Below, in pieces: positions 55,926 through 64,000 of a stretch of DNA of 64,000 nt. This stretch comes from Brachionus manjavacas (taxonomy: Eukaryota > Rotifera > Eurotatoria > Ploima > Brachionidae), in NCBI GenBank assembly GCA_019054805.1, contig JAHQIY010000011.1, positions 935,001 through 999,000 on the forward strand, read 5' to 3'. The position numbers and the translations under genes were made by a program. The notes below the pieces were generated by a model. It had not been told where the DNA came from and made no database searches. It saw only the letters and a program-made list of their open reading frames with translations. Numbering within the stretch: position 1 is the first letter of the stretch; each line of letters begins with the position of its first letter.

Positions 55926-57077
55926 ATGACCGGTGAAACTGTTGAAGAATGGATTGACCAGTTAAGCAAATATACTATTGAATCAAATTCTACAGAACTA
56001 AATACAATAGCAAATGAGGCAATTAAACGTTTTATCATCAAAAATATTGGAGTGGACGGCGAAATGAGGAAATTGGCGTTAATGATTGAGGCGAACGCTA
56101 ATTTAGTTGGAAAAACTGGTGACGACATCGAAGAGGAGTTTGTGGATCCAATGGAGGATGAGGAAGAAAAAGAGGATGTCAGAGTAGGAAAAATGGTACC
56201 TAAGAAAAGTACCAAAGAACTTGACGCAGAAACTCTGTACAGGTTTGCCATTTTGAATCGGTCGATCAGAATAGAAACGTTGAGAAATGGAACTCAGAAC
56301 GTACGAGACTGGTTTGAACGATTTGAGCTACAAACTTCACGATGGGAAGATGAGGAACGTCATCACGAAGTAGTGGGTCTATTAGAAGGATTGGCACTAG
56401 AGAAATTTATATTGATGACAAATAGGAAAGATTATAGATCAATTAAAGACCATTTGATCAAAAATCTTTCAGCCTCATATAGACCAAAAAACGTAAAGAT
56501 AGAATTTTACAGTGCACAACAAAGACCAGATGAAGATGTAGAACAATTTGGTCACAGACTACTTAATTATATGCGTGAACTAAGTGAAGAAGACAAGAAG
56601 GAAGTAGAAAAACATTTAACAGAAGTTTTTATTGATGGTACAGAAATGGAAGTCAAAAAACAAATTGTTACGGAAAAATCAAAGGAATTCGAAATGGTCT
56701 GGAAAAATGCAAAACAGATTGAAAAATGCATAGGGAGAAGAAATGAAACATTCGATACTATTGGGGAACAAGTAAACGCTGTAAAGTCTAATTCAGATTC
56801 AGTGGGGAAAAAATCGCCAATTAACAAAGAATGCATTTTTTGTGGGAAAAACCATTTTACGGCTGACTGTTTTCAATACAAAAAATATTTGGAAACGAAG
56901 CCAACAAAAGCTGTCAGGTTTGAAAATACAGGAGATAAGCTGTACAATAAGAAACTCTATTGTTCGATTTGCAAAAGGGATGACCACACCAACGCAAGTT
57001 GTAGAATGAAATCCAGTGTTTGTTACAAATGTGGAAAAACTGGTCATATAAAAAGAAATTGTAATTTAAACAAGTAA
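55926..57077 (+). CDS. gag: Gag-like protein of the Ty3/gypsy element (fossil)
   Basis: The frame is 383 codons. A helical capsid-like region (about residues 110-265; NVRDWFERFELQTSRW, YNVKIEFYSAQQRPDED-like block) is followed by CCHC-type zinc knuckles near the C-terminus, including CSICKRDDHTNASC and CYKCGKTGHIKRNC. This is the usual gag layout for Ty3/gypsy elements, in which the zinc knuckles bind the element RNA. It lies upstream of the protease frame and in a different reading frame, as in families known to use frameshifting. It is treated as a fossil. Confidence 0.85.
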   Translation: MTGETVEEWIDQLSKYTIESNSTELNTIANEAIKRFIIKNIGVDGEMRKLALMIEANANLVGKTGDDIEEEFVDPMEDEEEKEDVRVGKMVPKKSTKELDAETLYRFAILNRSIRIETLRNGTQNVRDWFERFELQTSRWEDEERHHEVVGLLEGLALEKFILMTNRKDYRSIKDHLIKNLSASYRPKNVKIEFYSAQQRPDEDVEQFGHRLLNYMRELSEEDKKEVEKHLTEVFIDGTEMEVKKQIVTEKSKEFEMVWKNAKQIEKCIGRRNETFDTIGEQVNAVKSNSDSVGKKSPINKECIFCGKNHFTADCFQYKKYLETKPTKAVRFENTGDKLYNKKLYCSICKRDDHTNASCRMKSSVCYKCGKTGHIKRNCNLNK

Positions 57078-57088
57078 AAGCCGATTCT

Positions 57089-57928
57089 TTGGAGGGAGAG
57101 AACACGGCTGAACAATTTGAATCCCTAAACATAAACAAATATGAAATTTTAAGCGACATTTTTACAACCAATGTTTCCACAGGCGTCGAAATTGAAATCA
57201 ACGGAAAAGTTTCGGAATGTTTGATCGACACAGGGGCTTTTACATCATTTATTAGTTTTGATTATTTCAATAGTTACTACACCTCAAAATTCACAGAAAT
57301 CAAAGATCTTAATCGGAAAAAATGGATCACAGCGAACGGTACACCGTTGGAAGTGGTTGGGGAAACGGAACTTGAGCTGAAAATCGGAAATAAAAAATTT
57401 ACAAACAAATTCGTAATTGGAAAGAATTTGTCATATGATGTCATTATTGGAGTAAATTTTCTTAGAAAACATAAATTTAAAATTGATTTTGAAACAAATC
57501 AATTAATTTCGTCGGAAGGAAAAGTTAAAATTAAGTCAAATAGACCAACCATTTGTCAGCTTATCCTTTCAAAGAATACCTTCACAATTGAACCATTTAG
57601 CAATGTGACATACCGATTCAAGCCTGAAAGTCCGATACATGGTTCAATTGTGGAATGTCAGGGCAGGTTTAAAGTCAGTGAGTCTATAGTAAATACAGAT
57701 GAAGAAATAGAAATACTCCTGGAGAATTTGACTCCAATAAAACAGACAATAAGACCATTCACAATTTTAGGCAAACTATCAGTATGTTCAATTGTGGAAG
57801 AAATTAAGAATCAAAAAGATCTTTGCAAATTTATTTCTAATGATTTGAAAGTTGAGGAAATTTGTACAATTAGAGCATCACCCGATCAGAAACCATGGAA
57901 ACCTAGCTCTTTTCAAGCGATCAGATAG
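57089..57928 (+). CDS. Aspartic protease frame of the Ty3/gypsy element (fossil)
   Basis: The frame covers about 280 codons. The retropepsin signature LIDTGAFTSFIS lies near residue 45 and the matching VIIGVNFL near residue 115, as expected of retroelement proteases that process the polyprotein. The frame lies 12 bases after gag and 15 bases before pol, in its own reading frame. Families of this group are known to express such parts by frameshift or read-through. It is treated as a fossil. Confidence 0.8.
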   Translation: MEGENTAEQFESLNINKYEILSDIFTTNVSTGVEIEINGKVSECLIDTGAFTSFISFDYFNSYYTSKFTEIKDLNRKKWITANGTPLEVVGETELELKIGNKKFTNKFVIGKNLSYDVIIGVNFLRKHKFKIDFETNQLISSEGKVKIKSNRPTICQLILSKNTFTIEPFSNVTYRFKPESPIHGSIVECQGRFKVSESIVNTDEEIEILLENLTPIKQTIRPFTILGKLSVCSIVEEIKNQKDLCKFISNDLKVEEICTIRASPDQKPWKPSSFQAIR

Positions 57929-57942
57929 ACAGTTTAAAAACA

Positions 57943-60900
57943 TTGATCGACAAATACTGGCAGTGTTTTTCAAGAAACGATGAGGATATAGGCATGGTAA
58001 ATCCAAAATACGGCTATCACGATATTCAGCTTACAAGCGAACAATCGATCAAACAACGCTCATATATGATACCATTTTCAAAAGAAAAAATAGTTAATGA
58101 GTGTATCGACAGAATGTTAAAAATGAATATCATAGAACAATCTAACAGTGATTGGGCTTCACCAATTGTACTGGTTAAAAAACAAGATGGATCGGAGAGG
58201 TTTTGTGTGGATTACCGAAAATTAAATTTGGTTACTGTAAAAGATTGCTTCCCAATGCCAAACATTGAATCAAAATTAAACAAATTGAATGGGTCTAAAA
58301 TTTTTACGTCCCTAGAGTGCACATCAGGATATTGGCAGATAAGAATGAGTGATAGAGCAAAGCAAATAACATCATTCATATGCAGCCGAGGTTTGTTTTC
58401 ATTCAAGATGATGCCTTTCGGACTATGTAACGCCGGAGCAACATTTCAAAGAATAATGGAACTGGTATTAACCGATCTGGAAAATTCAACAGCATATATA
58501 GATGATATCTTAACTTTCTCAAAAACGTTTGAGCAACACCTTGTCGACTTAGAAAAATTATTCAAACGACTCTTAGAAGCAAATTTAAAGGTAAAAACAT
58601 CGAAATCTAAAATAGCAAGTTCTGAGACAATGTTTTTGGGGTACAAGATTTCCTCTAAGGGCATGAGTATTCACGAGAAGCGCGTTGAGGCGATTCGAAA
58701 CTACCCAAGACCAACGAACTCTAAAAAAGTTAAAGAATTTGTTGGAATGGCAAGTTACTATAGACAGTTCGTTCCAAATTTTTCGAGCATAGTGGATCCA
58801 TTAAACAACTTAACAAAAAAAAATATTAGATTCAAATGGAGTAAAGAATGTGAGAATGCTTTCACTATGTTAATCAATCTCTTGTGCGATACAAAAATAT
58901 TGGCATTTCCGAATTTTAGAAATCAATTTATAATTACAACCGATGCGTCGAATGTAGGTATCGGGGCAGTGTTAAGTCAAAAAGACATACATGGGAACGA
59001 ACGACCAATATTTTACGCAAGTAGATCGCTAAATAAAGCTGAACGAAATTATAGCACTATTGAGAGAAAATTATTGGGAATAATTTATGCAGTGGAAAAA
59101 TTCAAGTATTATGTCTTCGGTACTGAATTTGTTATTTATACAGATCATAATCCTTTAACCTATCTAAACAACATCACGTTATCATCAGCAAGATTAACAA
59201 GATGGCGTTTAAAACTAGCAGAATACAATTTCAAAATCATTTACAAGAAAGGAAAACAAAATACGAATGCAGATGCATTATCAAGAATTGAGAGACAATT
59301 TGAATACATCGGAAAAGAGGATGTAATAGACTCGTTATTATCAATATCGCAACAAAAAATAGACAATGTCATGGACAAAATAGTTTACAAGAGCGAGAAC
59401 ATCTTGAAATCAAAATTTCCAATTATATTATGTATCAAGGATATAAAAGAAAGCAACCTCCTAAAGTATCTAATTGACAAAGACGTAATTTCCATTCCAC
59501 ATATAGTGGACGAATGTTTAATAAAAGACAAAATCTTTTATTTCGTTAACGGACATTTGAAGAGTAAATTAGCAGTCAAACACGTCGAATTGGCTTTGAA
59601 AGAATTGGCAAGAAAATGTTTACGGAATGGAGTATACAAAGTATCATTTCCGAAAATGTGGCAGTCGTTGGGATGGAATAACGTTGCCAGGATTATAAAC
59701 GATACCCTAATAAGAAATGGGATCGAATGTTTTGTATTTGAGAATAAACAAGACATGGAAGAGGGAGACATTCTCTCAATCAATAATAAAATCGGTAGGT
59801 TACAGGAGAGAGATAAAGAGATCTCAGACCTGATTGAAAAGGTAAAAGCCCAACAGATGGAAGGCTTTCTTTTCGAGGACGGCGTATTACTTAAGGTGCG
59901 TCGGGAGAACGTCGGGGTGTTGAAAAAATTATTAGTGGTACCAAAAGATTTAAGACCCGACATTCTAAAAATGTGTCATGACAATTTCATGGGAAGTCAT
60001 CTAGGACAAAAGAAGACATGGATGAAACTATCAAACCGATTTTATTGGCCAAATGCTTACAAAGAAACAATCAACCACGTGGAGTCATGTCAGATATGTT
60101 CAAGACTAAAAGATCCTGTCGCTTCAAGAGCAAAATTAAAACCGATACTGGAATTTCATAAACCATTCGATATGATAGCAGTAGACATTTTAGAATTGAG
60201 TCGAACCAGTTCTGGAAACAGGTACGTTGTCGTTTTCTCCGACTATTTGACGAAATGGGTTGAAGCATTCGCACTACCTGATCAAACATCAGAGTCAATA
60301 GCTAAAGTGTTTATAAACGAAATAATAACAAGACATTCAGTACCAAGTAAATTACTAAGCGATCAAGGAAGAAATTTTTTATCAAATTTAGTGAAGAACG
60401 TTTGTAATTATTTTAAAATACACAAAATACAAACAGCACCATATAACCCAAAATGTGACGGACTTGTAGAACGATTCAACAAAAGTCTATGTAAAATGTT
60501 AGCAGCATATTCAAATTCAAACCAAAGCAACTGGGATATATACCTTCCTTTGGTTCTGTTCGCATATAGAACCGCCGAACAATCATCAACTGGAAATTCA
60601 CCATTTAAGCTTCTGTATGGACGCGAACCAAGACTGGGTGATCTTGACGATTACAATATTGGTTACGAACCATCGATGTTCATGAGGAACTTACATGAAA
60701 ACTGGTTATTGGCAAGAGAACGAATTTGCAAGCAAGCAGATACTAACAAAAAACTGTATGATTCAAAATACAAAAACAAGCCTTGTACTTATAAGATTGG
60801 AGATTTTGTACGTGTCTATATGCCACAGACAAAAAGTGGACTCAAAAAGAAATTACGGAACGATCTCTGGAGTGAACCATGGAAAATATCGAAAGTTCTG

Positions 60901-61056
60901 TCAGAACAAAACATAGAGATAACATCAAATGGAAAGAGTAAAATAGTAAATGTTGATAATGTTAAATTAAAAGAACCTGATCGATTTGAGAAATTAGATA
61001 AAGATGTCGCTTACAGAACTAGATTTGGAAGAATAATTAGACCCAGAGTTAATTAA
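57943..61056 (+). CDS. pol: Pol of the Ty3/gypsy element: reverse transcriptase, RNase H, integrase (fossil)
   Basis: The frame is 1037 codons. The reverse transcriptase region includes SDWASPIVLVKKQDGSERF, MPFGLCNAGATFQR and the YIDD box (about residues 60-240). RNase H follows (TTDASNVGIGAVLSQ, TDHNPLTYL). The integrase has an H2C2 zinc finger (HDNFMGSHLG, CQIC), a DDE core (VDILELSR, SDQGRNFLSN, LVERFNKSL) and a C-terminal GPY/F-like module. The domain order is that of Ty3/gypsy rather than Ty1/copia. The frame looks long and open, which points to recent activity of the family. It is treated as a fossil. Confidence 0.92.
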   Translation: MIDKYWQCFSRNDEDIGMVNPKYGYHDIQLTSEQSIKQRSYMIPFSKEKIVNECIDRMLKMNIIEQSNSDWASPIVLVKKQDGSERFCVDYRKLNLVTVKDCFPMPNIESKLNKLNGSKIFTSLECTSGYWQIRMSDRAKQITSFICSRGLFSFKMMPFGLCNAGATFQRIMELVLTDLENSTAYIDDILTFSKTFEQHLVDLEKLFKRLLEANLKVKTSKSKIASSETMFLGYKISSKGMSIHEKRVEAIRNYPRPTNSKKVKEFVGMASYYRQFVPNFSSIVDPLNNLTKKNIRFKWSKECENAFTMLINLLCDTKILAFPNFRNQFIITTDASNVGIGAVLSQKDIHGNERPIFYASRSLNKAERNYSTIERKLLGIIYAVEKFKYYVFGTEFVIYTDHNPLTYLNNITLSSARLTRWRLKLAEYNFKIIYKKGKQNTNADALSRIERQFEYIGKEDVIDSLLSISQQKIDNVMDKIVYKSENILKSKFPIILCIKDIKESNLLKYLIDKDVISIPHIVDECLIKDKIFYFVNGHLKSKLAVKHVELALKELARKCLRNGVYKVSFPKMWQSLGWNNVARIINDTLIRNGIECFVFENKQDMEEGDILSINNKIGRLQERDKEISDLIEKVKAQQMEGFLFEDGVLLKVRRENVGVLKKLLVVPKDLRPDILKMCHDNFMGSHLGQKKTWMKLSNRFYWPNAYKETINHVESCQICSRLKDPVASRAKLKPILEFHKPFDMIAVDILELSRTSSGNRYVVVFSDYLTKWVEAFALPDQTSESIAKVFINEIITRHSVPSKLLSDQGRNFLSNLVKNVCNYFKIHKIQTAPYNPKCDGLVERFNKSLCKMLAAYSNSNQSNWDIYLPLVLFAYRTAEQSSTGNSPFKLLYGREPRLGDLDDYNIGYEPSMFMRNLHENWLLARERICKQADTNKKLYDSKYKNKPCTYKIGDFVRVYMPQTKSGLKKKLRNDLWSEPWKISKVLSEQNIEITSNGKSKIVNVDNVKLKEPDRFEKLDKDVAYRTRFGRIIRPRVN

Positions 61057-61138
61057 AGAACTTGTGTTATTTTTTTTCAAAAAACACTATATATATAAGA
61101 CATATCACACTCATCATTACCATTAATTTATTTAGAAA

Positions 61139-61822
61139 ATGACAAAACACGTCAAGGTAAGCAAAAGCAAGAAATGTCAGCTAAGGAGATTGGAAAGAAG
61201 GGCGAAGCAGCGGTTAGAGGATGAGAAACGAGTGGAAGAAGAAAGGTTGGAAGAGATAAGGAGATTAGAAAGGGAAAGAAAGAAGGCAGAAGCCAGAAGA
61301 GAAAGAGAACAACAAGTTGGGGAAAGAAGAGTCAGTACGTTCGAGCCTTCACTTCTAAAAGTGTCCGAGGTCAGTGAAGTAATTAACAGACTCAACCAAA
61401 GGAACTCATATCTGGCGGACCAGATTGCGGAAAAAGAGAAGAGGCTCAAAGAGTTGGAGCTTAAGAGTAAAATTTGGCTAGCGGCGGACAATTGGAGAAT
61501 GGACCCCTTGCAAGTGGACTCCCTCAACAAATATAAAGGTGACCCCGACGAAACCCTATTACAATACGAAGGAAAAAGTCCTAAAACAATAGAAATTCCT
61601 CTATTAAAATTAAAATTGAATGAATTATTAAAATTGGATTTAAATCGATTTTTGTTTTCATTTATTGGACTTGTGATTGCTATAATCGACTCAATATGGT
61701 TCAACGGTCGTTCTGTTTTTTATGTGAATTTGATGGTAGGTTCATCATCTTGTTTGGTCTTCAAAGAAACTTTTCCGATTTTAATTGATAAAATTAAGGA
61801 GAGTTATTTCGTTAATAACTAA
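61139..61822 (+). CDS. Coiled-coil frame that continues into the right palindrome arm
   Basis: The frame is 227 codons. Residues 1-160 are highly charged coiled coil (RLERRAKQRLEDEKRVEEER, LADQIAEKEKRLKELELKS). From base 61622 the same frame enters the palindrome arm and so ends with the membrane-protein tail also found at 54292-54492. The coiled-coil part is a likely third frame of the retroelement; no envelope features are seen. The tail is from the flanking arm. The frame is thus a chimera produced at the junction; whether it is expressed is unknown. Confidence 0.55.
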   Translation: MTKHVKVSKSKKCQLRRLERRAKQRLEDEKRVEEERLEEIRRLERERKKAEARREREQQVGERRVSTFEPSLLKVSEVSEVINRLNQRNSYLADQIAEKEKRLKELELKSKIWLAADNWRMDPLQVDSLNKYKGDPDETLLQYEGKSPKTIEIPLLKLKLNELLKLDLNRFLFSFIGLVIAIIDSIWFNGRSVFYVNLMVGSSSCLVFKETFPILIDKIKESYFVNN

Positions 61823-62486
61823 TAAAATCGAGGTTAAAAAAAATTTTCAAAATAGTTTTTAAAGTTAAAAATTAATATAATATTATATCTTTATTTAAAT
61901 ATCAAGGGAATAAAATGAATAAAATTTTATGAATTAAAAATTTTATTTTTCATTAATTTTATTTTAAACTCAATACGCACAGATTAAAATTGTTTGCCCT
62001 ATTTTTATTCAAATTAAAATTTGATTGAATAATTTGGTAAAAAATTTTCAAAATTTCAGAAAAAAAGTTGGAAAAATTGTCTAACCGAAACAAAAGTCAA
62101 ACTTACAATATTTAGAAAAAAAATAAAAAAATTCTTCAAATATAGAACAGATTATAAATAAATTAAATTTGAAATTTTAAAACAAATTTAGAAATTTTAT
62201 AAATTATTTTGAATTTTTATTTCTAAATGTTATTTTGCTTTTTTTTTGTTTAGTTTAAATTATTTAAATTTCCAGATTTTATCGTACACTATGAATTTAA
62301 TTATCCCATTTTTTTTTGTTAGATAAAATTAGGCCATAGTTAAAAATGAAACTTTAATTATAAAATTAATCTTTAATTTATTTCAAAATTATTTAAATTA
62401 TATTTACAGGCTGTTCTATTTTTTGTAATGACTAAATTTTAAATTTAAAAAATTTTTTTCAATTTATTTTAGTTAAAATCAAGAAA

Positions 62487-62556
62487 TTTGATTTATTGCC
62501 CACAAACTGATGTGGTTCTCATGCTCGAGATTTGACAGAAAAATGTATCAGTTAAT
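62487..62556 (-). repeat. 70-bp repeat in the right arm
   Basis: This is the mirrored copy of 53561-53630. Confidence 0.6.
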
Positions 62557-62848
62557 TTTATCTATGTTTAAATGTTTTTTTTTAAAAAAGGATAAATTAA
62601 TCTAATTTTATTTCATTCTCCTTTATATTTAATTAAAGAGATAAATAAATTTTCTACTCAATTAATTTTTTAAATGTTGTCTGTGAACAAAAAATTATGT
62701 AAAAAAAAAGCAATGATAAATGTTGTCATTTGTCTCAAAATTAGACATTAATTACCAAAAATAATTTAAGAAATAAAATAAATAACTTTTTAACTTTTAT
62801 TCATCTCACTATTTAAGAGCGTGTTTGCATGTTCATGTTACCGAAAAA

Positions 62849-63470
62849 ATGAAAATTACAAAAATTTATATCTTATCATGTGTTTTGACTCTCAGTCAGC
62901 TGAGCTTCATTTTTGCCTTTGTCATTCCACATGAACAGATTGTCATAACTAAAACCTATCCTGTTTCCAAAATTCCTCTTCGGATCAGACTAAAATCTTC
63001 ACAAGTAGAATTCCAAAAGATTACTAATGCACTTTTTAATCATTCAAATAATGTAAGTTCATATCAGACTTGTTAAAATGTCATTTTTTTAAAATCTTGA
63101 AGTTTATATGAATAAATTTCTTTTAAAATGGCCAGCTCAATTCAAATGATTTTGACTAAAAATTTCAAGATTTAAAAAAATGCTTTAATGACAACCCTTG
63201 TTTTTATCATTAAATTTCCAACAAAAAATTTTTTTTTAGAATTTCTATCTGTACAAGCAAATAAATGGTTCTGTTTATTTAATAGTGTCAATGAATAATG
63301 GTCATCCAAAAATTGTGGATTATCTCGATTCGAATAAGATCCAGAAGTTAAATAAGCCGAAAAAAAAAGAATTTAATTATTTAAAAAAAAGGTCTATTGG
63401 TGCTAATATGTTGGAGTATATTTTACCTAATGGTATTTTTAATAACTTTTTTAAAGATGGTTTATTTTAA
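62849..63470 (+). CDS. Small secreted protein, palindrome right copy (two exons)
   Basis: Exon 1 is 62849-63052 (donor GTAAGT) and exon 2 is 63240-63470 (acceptor TTTTTTTTAG), giving 144 residues. The protein is the same as the left-arm copy at 52645-53268: a 24-residue signal peptide, a basic mature chain and no cysteine. The only differences seen between the copies lie in the intron. Each copy is transcribed away from the spacer. Function is unknown. Confidence 0.7.
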
Positions 63471-63816
63471 TATCCAAAAAGAGTAAATTATATTTTCAAA
63501 TTCGTCGACTAAAATAGAGCAAGGAAACATAACCAATTAGATTAAAAAAACAAACATTTGAGGGATTTTTTCGGGTATAATATTTAACTTATGGTAAATA
63601 TTTTGTTTTTTAAAGTAATCTATCACTAGAATAAAGCTTATCATTGCATATTAAATCTACTACAAGCAACAATTTTATCATTTCATCATAAAATTTATTC
63701 GAAATTAAAATAAAAGTATTGTAATATAAATTAAATCAGTACAAAAAATATGAAAAAAATATGAAACAAAAAATATGTACAGTAAAAAAAAAAATTAAGG
63801 TAATGTCATAGTTTAC

Positions 63817-64000
63817 TAGAGAAAAAAATTAATTCTTTGATAAAGCACCATTGTTTGATTTAGCTGGTCTCCCTTTTTTTTAAACATGACAAATTCTGTC
63901 ACATTATCGTCTGAGTAGTAGTTTAGTAACTTGCACAGACAGATGAAATACTTACATATGTCAAATTCAAGAAAATATAGGCAGCTGCAATAAAGGGGTA
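63817..64000 (-). pseudogene. Inverted copy of the MULE 3' end
   Basis: The reverse complement of this stretch equals 52117-52300, the SWIM-like end of the MULE transposase. It shows that the palindrome includes at least part of the transposon and probably continues past the window. Confidence 0.8.

Larger units (their letters stand above)
55200..61621 (+). mobile_element. Ty3/gypsy-type LTR retroelement (fossil copy) in the palindrome spacer
   Basis: In order the element shows a leader with a probable LTR end and primer-binding region near 55735-55755, gag (55926-57077), protease (57089-57928), pol (57943-61056) and a third coiled-coil frame from 61139. The pol order, reverse transcriptase - RNase H - integrase, places it in Ty3/gypsy (Metaviridae). 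The frames are long and open, so the copy is young. The coding part looks close to whole, but the element as a unit is broken, with perhaps one or two breaks: no second LTR was recognised in the window. Its 5' limit is uncertain. It fills most of the spacer between the palindrome arms. Confidence 0.85.
61622..64000 (-). repeat. Right arm of the large palindrome
   Basis: This is the reverse complement of 52117-54492 and runs to the window edge. Differences seen by eye are few: single-base changes, A/T-run length changes, and one cluster near 61970-62005 that matches direct repeat copy 2 rather than copy 1. At the inner end the arms lose all likeness beyond GAATTATTAAAATTGG. Confidence 0.93.

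Noticed and set aside
56567-57231. Minus-strand frames opposite gag and protease
   Set aside because: They are shadows of strongly supported plus-strand frames, with no domain.

Overview
The window is a stretch of a very AT-rich animal genome. The host genes carry GT-AG introns and belong to animal families: a beta-1,4-galactosyltransferase, an SDR retinol dehydrogenase, a CYP3-clan cytochrome P450, and an ADAM/ADAMTS-like protein with Cys-rich, ShK, EGF and mucin-like parts. Extreme AT content, short genes and heavy DNA-transposon load would fit a monogonont rotifer (Brachionus-like), but nothing here proves the taxon; that name is an inference. No tRNA, rRNA or CRISPR was seen.

Layout. 1-338 is the edge of an N/Q-rich minus-strand coding exon. 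3344-10912 is a two-exon beta-1,4-galactosyltransferase gene whose 6.26-kb intron holds a decayed CR1/L2-like LINE (4920-8120), a small cysteine-rich fragment and stacked hairpins. 13924-16557 is a pogo-like DNA transposon with about 200-bp terminal inverted repeats and TA target sites. 17250-18770 holds a LINE 3' end and a decayed MULE. 19285-20301 is a retinol dehydrogenase gene. 21330-25880 is a graveyard of LINE, foldback and MITE copies. 26759-27817 is an intronless four-pass membrane protein gene. 29907-30834 is an internally deleted Tc1-like element. 31038-35336 is a four-exon cytochrome P450 gene that splices cleanly into 544 residues. 36050-43470 alternates MITEs, LINE tails and two genes of unknown function (37789-38715, 42109-42465). 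43711-49009 is a multi-exon ADAMTS-like gene, minus strand, whose zinc site is fully substituted and whose C-terminus is an array of 36-residue Ser/Thr repeats.

The right end (52117-64000) is the most unusual part. It is a large palindrome: two arms of at least 2.37 kb, almost identical, in opposite orientation around a 7.1-kb spacer. Each arm carries an intact two-exon gene for a small secreted protein of unknown family, a small membrane-protein frame and the 3' end of a MULE transposase. The spacer carries a Ty3/gypsy-type LTR retroelement with long gag, protease and pol frames, followed by a coiled-coil frame that runs without interruption into the right arm. The right arm reaches the window edge, so its full length is not known.

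The host genes do not form an evident pathway. The galactosyltransferase (Golgi glycosylation), the mucin-like protein (a likely glycosylation substrate), the P450 and the retinol dehydrogenase (ER lipid or xenobiotic oxidation) are ordinary neighbours in a compact, transposon-rich region.
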